The translations under genes were made by a program, and so were the position numbers. A stretch of 64,000 bases of DNA from a bacterium (GTDB lineage: Bacteria; Zhuqueibacterota; QNDG01; JAFGCO01): NCBI GenBank assembly GCA_016932575.1, contig JAFGCO010000002.1:80625-144624 (forward strand). Direction: 5' to 3'. The notes beneath the pieces were generated by a model that was given only the letters and a program-made list of their open reading frames with translations, was not told the origin of the DNA and did no database searches. Shown piece after piece: positions 29,216-39,946 of the stretch (the first letter of the stretch is position 1; the number at the start of each line of letters is the position of its first letter).

Positions 29216-30481
29216 TCACCGTTTCAATGCCCGGTGGCCGATATCTTTACGATAATATGCACCATCAAAAGCAATTTTCCCAACGGCCCGATAAGCCCTT
29301 TCCCGTGCCTGTAAAAATGTTTTTCCAGTCGCAGTAACACCCAACACGCGTCCACCTGAAGTGATTATCTGGTCATTTTCTTTTTTCGTAGCCGCATGAA
29401 ATACCATAACATCCTGGTTGACATCGTCCAGACCATAAATTTGCTTTCCCTTTTGATAAGATCCCGGATACCCACCGGACGCCATGACAACGCAGATGCA
29501 GGATCTGGGAGTAATTTTGGGCATTTTGGTTTTTAAACGACCTTCGGCGACTTCCATCATTAAATCGACAAGATCGGTTTTTAAAAGGGGAATAATGGCC
29601 TGAATTTCCGGATCGCCAAATCTGCAGTTGTATTCAACAATTTTTGGACCCGCTTTTGTTATCATCAATCCGGCGTACAACACACCCTGATATAGCCGGT
29701 TTTCTGTTTTCATCCCCTCAATTGTCGGACGAATAATTTCTTCTTCAATACGGTGTAATAATGCATCATCCACTACAGGTGCCGGTGCATAAGCCCCCAT
29801 ACCACCTGTATTCGGACCTTTGTCTCCTTCAAACACGGCTTTATGATCTTGAGCAGCCGGAAGTGTTACAAATCGTTCGCCATCTGTAATGGCCAGGATG
29901 GAAGCTTCTTCTCCCTCCATGTACTCTTCAATCACCAGCCGATTCCCGGCATCACCAAATTTCTTTGCCTCCATAATGTCTTCTATTCCCTGAAATGCCT
30001 CACTTCGGTTTTGACAGATTAAAACACCTTTGCCGGCAGCCAGCCCATCGGCTTTGAGTACGTAGGGCGGCTGATTGTCATGTATGTATTGTACAGCCTC
30101 TTCCGAATTATCAAATGTTTGATAATCGGATGTAGGAATATTATATTTTGACAAGAAATTCTTCGTAAAAGCCTTACTGCCTTCCAGCACGGCTGCTTCT
30201 TTGCTGGGCCCGAAAACAGCCAGTCCACGCTGTTTAAACGCATCCGCAATACCCAACGTCAATGGTAATTCCGGACCGACAACAGTCAAATCAATCGACT
30301 TTTTAAATGCAAAACCGGTCAGGGCTTTAAAATCTGTCACATCAATATCCACACAGTCGGCCAGGTCACCGATACCACCGTTTCCTGGGGCGCAATAAAT
30401 TTTTTCTATATATGGACTTTGGGCAATTTTCCAGACCAAAGCATGTTCTCTGCCTCCGCTTCCAATGACCAAAATTTTCAT
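29216..30481 (-). CDS. purD: Phosphoribosylamine--glycine ligase
   Basis: 421 residues, normal length for PurD. Starts with the ATP-grasp-type '[19 protein letters not shown]', contains '[13 protein letters not shown]', '[20 protein letters not shown]' and '[13 protein letters not shown]'. Catalyses the second step of de novo purine synthesis (phosphoribosylamine + glycine + ATP to GAR). Its ATG overlaps the uvrB stop (ATGA), so the two are co-translated from the uvrB promoter. No other pur gene is in the window. Confidence 0.96.
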   Translation of the reverse strand: MKILVIGSGGREHALVWKIAQSPYIEKIYCAPGNGGIGDLADCVDIDVTDFKALTGFAFKKSIDLTVVGPELPLTLGIADAFKQRGLAVFGPSKEAAVLEGSKAFTKNFLSKYNIPTSDYQTFDNSEEAVQYIHDNQPPYVLKADGLAAGKGVLICQNRSEAFQGIEDIMEAKKFGDAGNRLVIEEYMEGEEASILAITDGERFVTLPAAQDHKAVFEGDKGPNTGGMGAYAPAPVVDDALLHRIEEEIIRPTIEGMKTENRLYQGVLYAGLMITKAGPKIVEYNCRFGDPEIQAIIPLLKTDLVDLMMEVAEGRLKTKMPKITPRSCICVVMASGGYPGSYQKGKQIYGLDDVNQDVMVFHAATKKENDQIITSGGRVLGVTATGKTFLQARERAYRAVGKIAFDGAYYRKDIGHRALKR

Positions 30482-32496
30482 CGCCTTCTCCTTGCATATT
30501 GAACTTGTCGTTTTTTCACCGATTTTTCGCGTAACCTTTGAATCTCATCACGAAGTTCAGCTGCTCGTTCAAAATCCAAACGTTCTGCCGACGCAAGCAT
30601 TTCAAGCTCAAGTTTTTCCAGAAGATCTTCCTTTTCCAGTTTTGATAAATTATTGAACGAGGATTCACTCAGGATTTCCACATGTTTTTCATCTGCGACA
30701 GATGTGACGGAAAGAATGGCATCCACAGATTTATATATGGTTTCAGGCATAATATGATGCCTTTTGTTATATAACTGCTGTATTTTTCTTCTGCGGTTGG
30801 TTTCGTATACCAATTTTTGTATAGAATCGGTGATATTATCCGCATATAAAACAACTCTGCCCTGAACATTACGGGCAGCGCGGCCTGCTGTTTGGATCAA
30901 TGATCTCTCTGAGCGCAGAAATCCCTCTTTATCTGCATCGAGTATCGCCACCATAGAAACTTCGGGCAGATCCAGGCCTTCTCGTAAAAGATTGATACCT
31001 ACCAGTACATCAAACTCACCCAACCTGAGTCCCCTGAGAATTTCCACGCGATCCAAAGCGTTGATCTCCGAATGCAGATATCGAACCCTAATATCCATTT
31101 CACCCAGATACTCGGATAAATTTTCAGCCATACGTTTGGTTAAAGTTGTGACCAGAACGCGCTCACTATTTTCAACGCGCTGTCTGATTTCATGAATCAA
31201 ATCATCGATCTGTCCCTTCGTGGGCCGAATGACAACTTCCGGATCCATCAATCCAGTCGGTCGGATAATCTGTTCAACGATAACGCCCCCGGATTTTTCC
31301 AGCTCATAGTCCGCAGGAGTTGCAGATACAAAAATAACCTGAGGACTCATGGATTCAAATTCATCGAATTTAAGCGGGCGATTATCCAGTGCAGACGGCA
31401 GACGAAAACCATGCTCTACCAGGGTTGTTTTCCTGGATCGGTCTCCATTGTACATGGCACGAATTTGCGGAACGGTTACATGAGATTCGTCAATCATGAT
31501 TAAAAAATCATCCGGAAAATAATCCAGCAGGCAAAAGGGACGAAATCCGGGTTCACGCCCAGCAAGATGACGAGAGTAATTTTCAATGCCATTACAATAT
31601 CCAATTTCCTTCATCATTTCAATATCGTACAGCGTTCTTGATTCCAGTCGCTGCGCTTCGAGTAATTTACTCTGAGATTTAAAATATTTCAACCGGTCCT
31701 GAAGTTCTTGTTGAATACTCGTTATCGCAGCCTTTAACTTGGGAGATGTCGTGACAAAATGTTTCGCCGGATAAACAGATATCACAGGCTTTTCTTCCAG
31801 CACTTCTCCGGTCAGCGGATTAATTTCCATAATATTATCCACCCTGTCTCCCCAAAGCTCTATACGGATCGCATGATTTTCATATGCAGGAAAAATTTCC
31901 ACAACATCGCCACGAACCCGGAATGTCCCCCTGTGAAAATCCAGGTCATTTCGTGAATAATGAATATCGATCAGTCGTTCAAGAATTTGACGGCGGCCAA
32001 AGGTCTTATCTTTTTGAATAAAAAGAAATTGATCCTGAAAATCCTGAGGGGAGCCCAAACCATAGATACAGGACACCGACGCCACAATAATAACATCATC
32101 CCGCTGCATTAAACTGCTTGTGGCTTTGAGCCGCAAACGATCTATTTCCTGATTAATGGATGAATCTTTTTCAATATAAGTATCCGATTTGGGGATGTAT
32201 GCTTCCGGCTGATAATAATCATAATAGCTGATAAAATATTCAACAGCATTATTCGGAAAAAATCCTTTGAATTCACCATAGAGCTGGGCAGCCAACGTCT
32301 TGTTATGAGAAATCACCAATGTGGGTTTTCCGATATTGGCAATGACATGGGCCATCGTGAAGGTTTTACCAGAACCGGTTACTCCCAATAACGTTTGAAA
32401 CCGGCTCTTTTTTTCAAGCCCTTCTGTCAGGGAACGAATGGCTTTGGGTTGATCCCCTTTCGGCTCAAAGTCTGAAACTATTTGAAAGATAGCCAT
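30478..32496 (-). CDS. uvrB: Excinuclease ABC subunit B
   Basis: 672 residues, full length. Helicase core with Walker A 'GVTGSGKT', the damage-probing beta-hairpin region after '[12 protein letters not shown]', '[15 protein letters not shown]', helicase motif VI 'QTAGRAARN', and the C-terminal UVR domain that binds UvrC ('[18 protein letters not shown]'). It performs damage verification in nucleotide excision repair. The ribosome-binding site is weak. Its promoter is back-to-back with that of the lipoprotein gene at 32685. I do not see in its leader the repeat that precedes lexA. Confidence 0.97.
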   Translation of the reverse strand: MAIFQIVSDFEPKGDQPKAIRSLTEGLEKKSRFQTLLGVTGSGKTFTMAHVIANIGKPTLVISHNKTLAAQLYGEFKGFFPNNAVEYFISYYDYYQPEAYIPKSDTYIEKDSSINQEIDRLRLKATSSLMQRDDVIIVASVSCIYGLGSPQDFQDQFLFIQKDKTFGRRQILERLIDIHYSRNDLDFHRGTFRVRGDVVEIFPAYENHAIRIELWGDRVDNIMEINPLTGEVLEEKPVISVYPAKHFVTTSPKLKAAITSIQQELQDRLKYFKSQSKLLEAQRLESRTLYDIEMMKEIGYCNGIENYSRHLAGREPGFRPFCLLDYFPDDFLIMIDESHVTVPQIRAMYNGDRSRKTTLVEHGFRLPSALDNRPLKFDEFESMSPQVIFVSATPADYELEKSGGVIVEQIIRPTGLMDPEVVIRPTKGQIDDLIHEIRQRVENSERVLVTTLTKRMAENLSEYLGEMDIRVRYLHSEINALDRVEILRGLRLGEFDVLVGINLLREGLDLPEVSMVAILDADKEGFLRSERSLIQTAGRAARNVQGRVVLYADNITDSIQKLVYETNRRRKIQQLYNKRHHIMPETIYKSVDAILSVTSVADEKHVEILSESSFNNLSKLEKEDLLEKLELEMLASAERLDFERAAELRDEIQRLREKSVKKRQVQYARRRR

Positions 32497-32565
32497 GTCT
32501 TAGTAAAAGTTATTAATTCGTGTTGTACGGATTAAATTTGAGTCATCCGTAATAGGAATTCAAAT

Positions 32566-32594
32566 AATTTACAGGATATTCTGAGGAATGTCAA
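32566..32594 (-). promoter_or_regulatory. Promoter of uvrB-purD
   Basis: Minus strand TTGACA (32594-32589), 17-nt spacer, TAAATT (32571-32566). Confidence 0.75.
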
Positions 32595-32608
32595 GATCAA
32601 TAACGTAC

Positions 32609-32637
32609 TTGACAATGTCCATAAAATATCGTAAACT
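32609..32637 (+). promoter_or_regulatory. Promoter of the 32685 lipoprotein gene
   Basis: TTGACA (32609-32614), 17-nt spacer, TAAACT (32632-32637). The two -35 boxes of this divergent pair are 14 nt apart. Confidence 0.7.
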
Positions 32638-32684
32638 TAAACCTTGAAATTCAATAGACAAACGACAAGACAAGAGCGTTCAAT

Positions 32685-33836
32685 ATGAAAAAACTGTATT
32701 ATATTTTTGGATTCATTGGACTGATTACATTGATACAATGTACACAGAAAAAAGCCAATCCCATTGGATCCGAATATTTCGATAATCAGGATTTGGCTGA
32801 AGTCAAACATCAAACATTTTATGCCTCGAGTACAGACACATCTTTTTATGTGCCCGCACAAAACGGAACCGGAGAGTTTTTATATATGGGTACGATGGGA
32901 GATATCCATGCAGGCTCATTTATCCGATTTACCGATATAGAAGACACATCTGATATAGACAGTGCCGTGGTATTGCTGAAAGTCTATCGTATCGAAAACA
33001 ATAATGACATTCCCGCTGAGATCAATGTATATAAGATAACATCATCCTGGGATGATTTAACAATGACTTCAGATGATTTCGATGCTACCATGATTGGAGA
33101 TTGCCTGGGCAGCATCCATGTCAGTTCAGATTCAACAGATTCGCTTTTTTTTAAACTGGATCCTGAACTGGTTTCTTTATGGATGGATACAACCACTTCT
33201 GATGCAAACTACGGGCTTTATCTTGATTCTGAGAATGATTTTATGCTGAATTGCTACAGCAGGGATATCAGCTCCGAAACCGGTGCGGGTCCGGAATTGC
33301 TTCTCTATTTTACGGAAGACAGTACACGGTATCCTGAGAATTATGAATCCACGAATGATATATTTATCGCTGATTCAAAAACACAGCCGAACGATATTCA
33401 TCTGATCATTGAAAGCGGTACGGCCTATCGTTCGTTTCTTGAATTCGATTTGTCATCATTCGTTCCCAATGCAATTATCAATCGTGCGATAATTACGCTG
33501 ACAGCAGATACAATGAAAACACTGCCGCTGTCAGATAAGTCAAAAGGCTTAACCGCCTGTTATCTGGATAGCGCCTTCGATGATCTCACGACGGTAGAAT
33601 GCGAATCACAAAACAGTTCGACAGGGATTTTTAAAGAAGGCAAAGGCACCATTTATTTTACATTTCAGATCCAAGAGATTATTTCAGATCAGTTAGACAA
33701 TATGGGATTTTTAATCAAGGGGCAATATGAATTTGCTGAATTATCACGGATGGTTTTTTACAGTCAAGCAGCCGATTCTTCTTTGCAACCCAGGCTGGAT
33801 GTCACATATACGCTGCCTCCGGTTAATCAACTTTGA
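32685..33836 (+). CDS. DNRLRE-like lipoprotein
   Basis: 383 residues with a lipoprotein signal (hydrophobic 4-18 and lipobox 'LIQC', Cys19). Two tandem beta-rich halves ('SFIRFTDIEDTSDIDSAVVLLKVYRI...SSWDDLTMTSDDF' and 'RSFLEFDLSSFVPNAIINRAIITLTADT') have the layout of DNRLRE-type surface domains, which form shafts or adhesion modules. It is followed after 15 nt by a FadL-like barrel and then a TPR lipoprotein, and may form with them a surface assembly. Exact role unknown. Confidence 0.78.
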   Translation: MKKLYYIFGFIGLITLIQCTQKKANPIGSEYFDNQDLAEVKHQTFYASSTDTSFYVPAQNGTGEFLYMGTMGDIHAGSFIRFTDIEDTSDIDSAVVLLKVYRIENNNDIPAEINVYKITSSWDDLTMTSDDFDATMIGDCLGSIHVSSDSTDSLFFKLDPELVSLWMDTTTSDANYGLYLDSENDFMLNCYSRDISSETGAGPELLLYFTEDSTRYPENYESTNDIFIADSKTQPNDIHLIIESGTAYRSFLEFDLSSFVPNAIINRAIITLTADTMKTLPLSDKSKGLTACYLDSAFDDLTTVECESQNSSTGIFKEGKGTIYFTFQIQEIISDQLDNMGFLIKGQYEFAELSRMVFYSQAADSSLQPRLDVTYTLPPVNQL

Positions 33837-33851
33837 TAAATGGAGCGTTTC

Positions 33852-35069
33852 ATGAAATTGACTTCAATTTTACTGTTCATTTTTAATACTTTTTCATTTA
33901 TTCAGGCAGGATCTGTTCACTCTTCAGAGGGATTAGGTCTGCCCCTCCTGCCAGCCAATGGTCAAAGTATGGGCATGGGAGGTGTATCCATCGCAGTTCC
34001 GGATGAATTTAATCTGCCCAGAGTCAATCCGGCAGGATTGTATGCCATCCAACTCTCTCGTTTTGCGATTCAATATCGCTATGAGTCCAATAAATACAAG
34101 ACCGATGAAGGATCAGCCCGTTCACCGCATTCCAATTTTGACGGCTTTATATTCGGAATACCAATCGCCTCCCGCTGTGCTTTGGCTTTCGGGCTGAAAC
34201 CCTATTCCCAGGTTAATTATAAAACCTCGCTTTCAAATCAGGTGAACAACACATCTTTCAGTCAAATTGTCAGTGGTTCTGGAGGATTAAACACACTGGA
34301 TCTTTCAGGATCTCTGAAATTATTGAAATCCCTGGCCATTGGTATTTCCTGCCATTTTTACTTTGGCCTGATCGAAAAAAACTGGTTGGTCGATTTTACT
34401 GAAAGTCAATATTATACGACAAAGGATACTTATGCCACAAAAGCAACAGGCTATGGAACGACTGTCGGATTACAATATGAACCAATATCGGGCCTGATAT
34501 TAGGCACTGTATTCAAGCCTTCAACGAAACTCAAATCAAAAACCTATCTTGATTATAAGGCCATTGAGGACAATTCTGAAACGACATATATCTATTATCG
34601 TGATACATTAAACGGACATATTGATATTCCCGCTTCCATCGGTTTTGGTTTAGGATGGCGCATTAATAACAGATTGCGACTCGGCTCGGACATGATATAT
34701 ACTGATTGGAAAAGCATGAAAATAAATGATCATACGTCAGATAATACACAATCTGTCATGCAATATGCTTTTGGCTTCGAATACCATGCTTCACATAATC
34801 CCTATGCCTCTCTTTTTAAAAAATGTGTTTATAGGGCAGGATTCTCCTATCATCCCTTATATATCAAAAACGAAACAAACGATTCGATTCATGAGTGGTG
34901 GGTGACAACCGGTATCAGTATTCCAATCTGGAACAATTCTTCACGGGCAAATATTGCGATTGGTTATGGACAACGCGGTTCTCAGGATGCAAATGGTTTG
35001 TCTGAAAAATTGTTACGAATCATCCTTTCACTTGATGCTGGAGAAAAATGGTTTGTACGAAGGCGTTAA
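33852..35069 (+). CDS. FadL/OmpP1-like outer-membrane barrel
   Basis: 405 residues from the ATG at 33852, which has GGAG 6 nt upstream (the ATG at 33840 overlaps that site). A signal peptide (about 2-20) is followed by the diagnostic N-terminal block 'PANGQSMGMGGVSIAVPDEF...RVNPAGLY' of FadL/PorV-type barrels, then amphipathic strands to the end. Members carry hydrophobic compounds or serve as type IX secretion shuttles (PorV-like). The neighbouring surface lipoproteins make either role possible. Confidence 0.8.
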   Translation: MKLTSILLFIFNTFSFIQAGSVHSSEGLGLPLLPANGQSMGMGGVSIAVPDEFNLPRVNPAGLYAIQLSRFAIQYRYESNKYKTDEGSARSPHSNFDGFIFGIPIASRCALAFGLKPYSQVNYKTSLSNQVNNTSFSQIVSGSGGLNTLDLSGSLKLLKSLAIGISCHFYFGLIEKNWLVDFTESQYYTTKDTYATKATGYGTTVGLQYEPISGLILGTVFKPSTKLKSKTYLDYKAIEDNSETTYIYYRDTLNGHIDIPASIGFGLGWRINNRLRLGSDMIYTDWKSMKINDHTSDNTQSVMQYAFGFEYHASHNPYASLFKKCVYRAGFSYHPLYIKNETNDSIHEWWVTTGISIPIWNNSSRANIAIGYGQRGSQDANGLSEKLLRIILSLDAGEKWFVRRR

Positions 35070-35163
35070 GTTAAAAAACAACTTGATTTTTATACCAAAA
35101 TATTGTAAAATTACAATTCATTTATAAACGAATAGCATCATTAGGATTGCAAGGAGGATTTTC

Positions 35164-36435
35164 GTGCATAAAATCAAGCAATTAATCATTTTCGCAGGAT
35201 TATTAGGAATCCTGTCTATGTTGTTTTTAGTCAACAGTTGCGTCACAACTCCCCCAAAAGAATTAACCCCTGAACAGCGACAAGCGATCCAGGATTCTGT
35301 TATGCAAGCGAAAAAAGATTCACTGAATCTGCTTTGGAGCCTGGGTTATGAACACTACAAACAAAAAAGTTATGAAAACGCAAAAAAGTATTTTCGTAAA
35401 ATCGCATTCATGGATTTTATGGGATTAAAAGACCGTCGACTTCAAAAGGTATATCAATACCTGGGCACATGCTATATGCATCAAGAAACAGCCGATCCAG
35501 ACAGTGCAGAATGGTCTTATATTCGCGGTATAGAACAACTGCCTGACTATCCTTATAATTATGAAATGCTTGCTTATATATATAAAACCCGCGGAGAAAC
35601 AGAAAAAGCCATCGAAATGTACACCACACTTACGGGGCTGATTCCCGATACATCGCTTTACTGGGTAGAACTCGGGAAACTGCTCGTTCTTGAAAATAAC
35701 TGTGATGATGGAATTACCGCGCTCCGGGAAGGCGTGGCAAGGGAACCGGACAATTCTGATATTTTACAAACATTATCCGAATCTATGAAAGACTGTGGCG
35801 TGGATACCGAAGAAATCATCCAGTCACTTGAAGCACTTGTCAACCAGGAACCGGATAATATACAACATCGCATTGATTTGGCCAGAAATTATATGGATAT
35901 CTTTGAATTTAGAAAGGCCTCCGTGCATTTAGAGACTGCTTCAGCTCTTGAGCCAGAGAATCTTACCGTTCTTGAACTCGTTGGCAAATGTTATCAAGAA
36001 ATCGGCCAATACAGCAAAGCTGTGGATGCTTATAATAAAATTTTAACGATTCAACCCAAAAATCTGGGTGCATTGTGCAATATGGCCATTGCATATTCAT
36101 CCAAGTCTCAATATACTGCTGCTCTTTCGCAGGTAAACAAGGCTAATGCGATAAATCCCGATTACGGTTATGTGTATATCACCAGAGGAATCATTTTTGA
36201 AACTGCTGCGGATAAATGCACGGAAGCCAAAGATGGAAAAATTGAATTTAGTGATAAATTGGCTTATGAACTTGCCTATAAAGAATACGTCAGAGCAACA
36301 AAAGACATATCAACCAAATCCGAAGCCAATAGAAGGATCGGATATGTCAAACCCTTGCTACCGACTCGAGCGGATATTTTTATGAACAAAGGGCAGATTC
36401 GGCCTGAAGGATCCTGCTACGAATGGATTCCATAG
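35164..36435 (+). CDS. TPR-repeat lipoprotein
   Basis: 423 residues from GTG with AAGGAGG 6 nt upstream. The lipobox 'LVNSC' (Cys26) predicts a lipid anchor. It contains eight or so tetratricopeptide repeats ('SLGYEHYKQKSYENAKKYFRKIAFMD', 'EMLAYIYKTRGETEKAIEMY', 'GKCYQEIGQYSKAVDAYNKIL'). Such proteins scaffold envelope machines (BAM, type IX, gliding). It follows the FadL-like gene by 94 nt. No specific partner can be named. Confidence 0.82.
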   Translation: MHKIKQLIIFAGLLGILSMLFLVNSCVTTPPKELTPEQRQAIQDSVMQAKKDSLNLLWSLGYEHYKQKSYENAKKYFRKIAFMDFMGLKDRRLQKVYQYLGTCYMHQETADPDSAEWSYIRGIEQLPDYPYNYEMLAYIYKTRGETEKAIEMYTTLTGLIPDTSLYWVELGKLLVLENNCDDGITALREGVAREPDNSDILQTLSESMKDCGVDTEEIIQSLEALVNQEPDNIQHRIDLARNYMDIFEFRKASVHLETASALEPENLTVLELVGKCYQEIGQYSKAVDAYNKILTIQPKNLGALCNMAIAYSSKSQYTAALSQVNKANAINPDYGYVYITRGIIFETAADKCTEAKDGKIEFSDKLAYELAYKEYVRATKDISTKSEANRRIGYVKPLLPTRADIFMNKGQIRPEGSCYEWIP

Positions 36436-36798
36436 TGTATAACAATAATCATATTTGATTTGTGCCAGAAGTAGTCTGTCAGAAATTATTATTCTTTAAT
36501 GTAACTGTATAATTCTTTATTAGGACATGCCAAATACAGCAATTGAGCGTTATTTATTGTCAGAGGACATTTTTCCAGCCTCTGGCAGACAGCAGAAGAA
36601 ATTCAAAACCTGTGCAGGATAAAATCATACATGGCCTTCAGAATGTTTGATTCTATATCATGACCGGAACCGTATTCAACGGATTTCTGTTATGCTTAAG
36701 AAATTACGGTGGATATAAAGTTAAAAACAGGCGATTATCAAATACCATAATGGGACATATGTCCCATTTGCTGTATATAGTAAGAAAAGGAGAATTCC
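36436..36798. other. 363-nt gap before glyA
   Basis: No gene is visible. It contains an imperfect hairpin near 36559-36589 (TGTCAGAGG / CCTCTGGCA with one wobble) that may end the upstream transcript, and a perfect 20-bp palindrome at 36749-36768. No known riboswitch pattern is recognised. Confidence 0.5.
36749..36768. promoter_or_regulatory. 20-bp palindromic operator candidate upstream of glyA
   Basis: AATGGGACATATGTCCCATT is a perfect palindrome 30 nt before the TTG start of glyA and so could control the whole glyA-nrdR-rnf-tatC run. The regulator is not in the window; symmetry and length fit a dimeric Crp/Fnr- or TetR/MarR-class protein. Confidence 0.55.
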
Positions 36799-38100
36799 TT
36801 GCAGGCGATTAAAACAACAGATTCTGAAATGTTCTCGATTCTGCAATCAGAAATCAAACGTCAGAATCAAACACTGGAAATGATTGCATCAGAAAATTTT
36901 GTCAGTCTGGCCGTTCTCGAAACCGCAGGCAGTTTGATGACAAATAAATACGCGGAAGGGTATCCGGGTAAACGGTATTATGGAGGGTGTGAATTTATTG
37001 ATGAGGCGGAAAATCTGGCCCGTGAACGTGCGAAGATATTATTCAGGTGCGAATACGCGAATGTACAACCCCATGCGGGTTCTCAGGCAAATATGGCGGC
37101 TTACATGGTTTTTCTTAAACCAGGAGATACTGTGTTGGGTATGGATCTGGCACATGGCGGTCACCTGACTCATGGCAGTCCGGTAAATTTCTCTGGTCAA
37201 TTATATCATTTTGTCTCATATGGGGTTAATAAAAAAACGGGTACAATAGATTTTGATCAGGTATGGAATCAAGCAAAACAACATCGCCCCAAATTAATTG
37301 TAACAGGCGCGAGTGCATATCCAAGATTTATTGATTTTTCAAAATTTAGGGAAATCGCAGATAGTATTGGCGCCTATTTAATGGCTGATATCGCCCATCC
37401 TGCCGGACTTGTAGCTACACAGCTTCATCCCGATCCATTGCCTTATTGTGATATCGTGACCACAACAACTCATAAAACGCTTCGCGGTCCTCGCGGCGGC
37501 ATGATTCTGATGAACAAAGATCGGGAAAATCCAATGGGTATCCAGGCTGCTAAAAGCGGCAGAATTAAAATGATGTCGGAAATCATCAATAGCGCTGTTA
37601 TGCCTGGTATTCAGGGGGGCCCGCTCATGCACATCATTGCCGCCAAAGCCGTGGCTTTTAAAGAGAATCTTCTTCCGGAATATCATACCTACTGTGAACA
37701 GATCATTAAGAACACCCAATGTCTGGGGAACCAATTGATTGAAATGGATTACCATCTGGTTTCTGGCGGAACAGACAATCATCTCATTCTTCTGGATCTG
37801 TCGAACAATAACATTACAGGAAAAGCTGCAGAAATTGCTCTGGAAAAATCAGGCATTACGGTGAATAAAAATATGGTGCCCTTTGATACCAAAAGTCCGA
37901 TGGTCACAAGTGGAATTCGAATAGGAACACCAGCACTGACCACCCGGGGTATGAAAGAAAATGAAATGGAATTAATAGCCAGACTGATTCATCGTGTACT
38001 GAGTCAATCCGATGATGAGACAGTTATCCGGGATGTGCGTAAACAAGTCAGTGACCTTAGCGCACAATTTCCACTTTATCAATCATTACAGGAATCATAA
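36799..38100 (+). CDS. glyA: Serine hydroxymethyltransferase
   Basis: 433 residues. Typical SHMT N-terminus ('[17 protein letters not shown]', '[18 protein letters not shown]'), and the PLP lysine Lys226 in '[14 protein letters not shown]'. It interconverts serine and glycine with tetrahydrofolate. The start is TTG, set by AAAAGGAGA 6 nt upstream. nrdR begins at the next nucleotide after its stop, so one-carbon supply and nucleotide-reductase control are co-transcribed. Confidence 0.96.
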   Translation: MQAIKTTDSEMFSILQSEIKRQNQTLEMIASENFVSLAVLETAGSLMTNKYAEGYPGKRYYGGCEFIDEAENLARERAKILFRCEYANVQPHAGSQANMAAYMVFLKPGDTVLGMDLAHGGHLTHGSPVNFSGQLYHFVSYGVNKKTGTIDFDQVWNQAKQHRPKLIVTGASAYPRFIDFSKFREIADSIGAYLMADIAHPAGLVATQLHPDPLPYCDIVTTTTHKTLRGPRGGMILMNKDRENPMGIQAAKSGRIKMMSEIINSAVMPGIQGGPLMHIIAAKAVAFKENLLPEYHTYCEQIIKNTQCLGNQLIEMDYHLVSGGTDNHLILLDLSNNNITGKAAEIALEKSGITVNKNMVPFDTKSPMVTSGIRIGTPALTTRGMKENEMELIARLIHRVLSQSDDETVIRDVRKQVSDLSAQFPLYQSLQES

Positions 38101-38556
38101 ATGCGTTGTCCTTTTTGCGGTGATGATGATGACCGTGTATTGGATACACGATCCCGCGACGATGGATCTGCGATCCGAAGAAGACGGCTTTGTAATCATT
38201 GCAACAGGCGCTTCACCACGATTGAGGAAATAGAAAACAAAACACTTTCCGTTGTAAAATCAGACAATCGTCGTGAGGATTTTGATAGAGCCAAACTTCG
38301 CCGCAGTATAGAAATCGCCTGTACAAAACGTCCGATTTCTATTGAGCAAATCGACAGCATTGTAGACCGCGTCAATGCCAACATCGAAATGGATATGGTA
38401 TATGAAGTCCCCAGTCGGCGAATCGGCGAACTGGTCATTCGCTTTATCAGGGAACTTGATGAAGTGGCATATGTACGATTTGCTTCTGTCTATAGAAATT
38501 TCAAAGACAAGGAAGAATTTTTAAAAGAACTCAACGATCTGAAAAAGGACTTATAA
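38101..38556 (+). CDS. nrdR: Transcriptional repressor NrdR
   Basis: 151 residues, normal size. N-terminal zinc ribbon with CxxC pairs ('MRCPFCG', 'CNHCNRRF') and the ATP-cone domain ('VVKSDNRREDFDRAKLRRSI'). It represses ribonucleotide reductase genes in response to dATP. It starts directly after glyA; the association of glyA and nrdR is common in bacteria. No nrd gene is in the window. Confidence 0.96.
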   Translation: MRCPFCGDDDDRVLDTRSRDDGSAIRRRRLCNHCNRRFTTIEEIENKTLSVVKSDNRREDFDRAKLRRSIEIACTKRPISIEQIDSIVDRVNANIEMDMVYEVPSRRIGELVIRFIRELDEVAYVRFASVYRNFKDKEEFLKELNDLKKDL

Positions 38557-38600
38557 AACGTCATTCACCGACCAATCTCCACTGCCTAAAGGGAGTCATA

Positions 38601-39920
38601 ATGCGATCTAAAACTTTCAGAGGCGGGATTCATCCCTCTGAATTTAAACATCTGACCGAACATAAAATTATCGAAAAGGCCTGTATACCTGAACGCGTAA
38701 TCGTTCCTCTTCAGCAGCATATCGGTGCTCCCACAGAATGCATTATTGAAAAAGATACACACGTTAAAGCCGGTCAGCCCCTTTCTAAAGCAATAAAATT
38801 AATTTCTGTTCCGGTCCATGCATCCATTTCAGGCCTGGTTAAATCGATCGAATTTCATCCCAATCCATTGGGAACAAAATCACTTGCAGTCACCATTGAA
38901 CATGATGGCAGCGATGATTCAACATTCACAGAACAGGATCCGGATATTAACAACATGGATCCGGACATACTGCTAAAGAAGATTAAAACCGCCGGCATTG
39001 CTGGAATGGGAGGCGCTTCGTTTCCCACCCATGTAAAACTTACCCCTCCTTCTGATAAAAAAATCAATACACTTCTTATTAACGGCGTTGAGTGTGAGCC
39101 CTTCCTGACAGCAGACCACCGTTTAATGCTCGAGAAGTCGGATGAAATCCTGAAAGGTATTCATATTCTTACACGGATATTGCGTGTCAGGCATACTATT
39201 ATCGGAATAGAAAAAAACAAGCCGGATGCCATACAATTGATGCAAAAAAAAACCAAGAGACTGAAAAAAATATCAGTCATTCCCCTGCCGGTTAAATATC
39301 CACAGGGAGGTGAGAAACAACTGATACAAGCCGCTCTAAATCGTCAAGTTCCATCAGGCGGCCTGCCAATGGATGTTGAATGCGTCGTTCAAAATGTCGG
39401 TACTGTCTTTGCGGTTTATGAAGCAATTTATTTTAATAAACCGCTTATTGAACGTGTCGTCACTGTGACCGGTCCTGGAATTACAGAACCAAAAAACATC
39501 TTGGCCAGAATCGGAACTCCTTTTAAAGACCTGATTGAATTTTGCGGAGGGTATACTCCGACCGCTTCAAAAATACTGAATGGCGGCCCAATGATGGGCA
39601 TTGCGCAGGTAACCGATGATGTCCCTGTTGTGAAGGGCACTTCCGGTATTCTTGTGCTGGATCAATTATCTTCCAAAATCCCCGAAGAAAGCACCTGTAT
39701 CTCCTGCGCACGATGTGTGGATATCTGCCCTATGAAACTCATGCCGAATCGAATAGCCAGCTATATCGAACATAATCGCATTGAAGATGCTGAAAAATAT
39801 GGTTTACTGGATTGTATCGAATGTGGATCCTGCACGTATATTTGCCCGGCGAAACGGCATCTTGTACACTATATCAAATTTGGCAAGATGCTTTACAATG
39901 AACGACGGGTATCATCTTGA
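38601..39920 (+). CDS. rnfC: Rnf electron-transport complex subunit C
   Basis: 439 residues. N-terminal RnfC barrel-like region, the flavin/NADH-binding Complex I 51-kDa-like fold ('GIAGMGGASFPTHVKL', 'LINGVECEPFLTADHRLM'), a SLBB-type segment, and two [4Fe-4S] motifs 'CISCARCVDICP' and 'CIECGSCTYICP'. It passes electrons between ferredoxin and NAD+ at the membrane. First gene of rnfCDGEA. The C-terminus is short, without the Ala/Lys-rich extension of some proteobacterial RnfC. Confidence 0.95.
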   Translation: MRSKTFRGGIHPSEFKHLTEHKIIEKACIPERVIVPLQQHIGAPTECIIEKDTHVKAGQPLSKAIKLISVPVHASISGLVKSIEFHPNPLGTKSLAVTIEHDGSDDSTFTEQDPDINNMDPDILLKKIKTAGIAGMGGASFPTHVKLTPPSDKKINTLLINGVECEPFLTADHRLMLEKSDEILKGIHILTRILRVRHTIIGIEKNKPDAIQLMQKKTKRLKKISVIPLPVKYPQGGEKQLIQAALNRQVPSGGLPMDVECVVQNVGTVFAVYEAIYFNKPLIERVVTVTGPGITEPKNILARIGTPFKDLIEFCGGYTPTASKILNGGPMMGIAQVTDDVPVVKGTSGILVLDQLSSKIPEESTCISCARCVDICPMKLMPNRIASYIEHNRIEDAEKYGLLDCIECGSCTYICPAKRHLVHYIKFGKMLYNERRVSS

Positions 39921-39946
39921 CAGACGATTGAGGAGGACTGTCTTTC

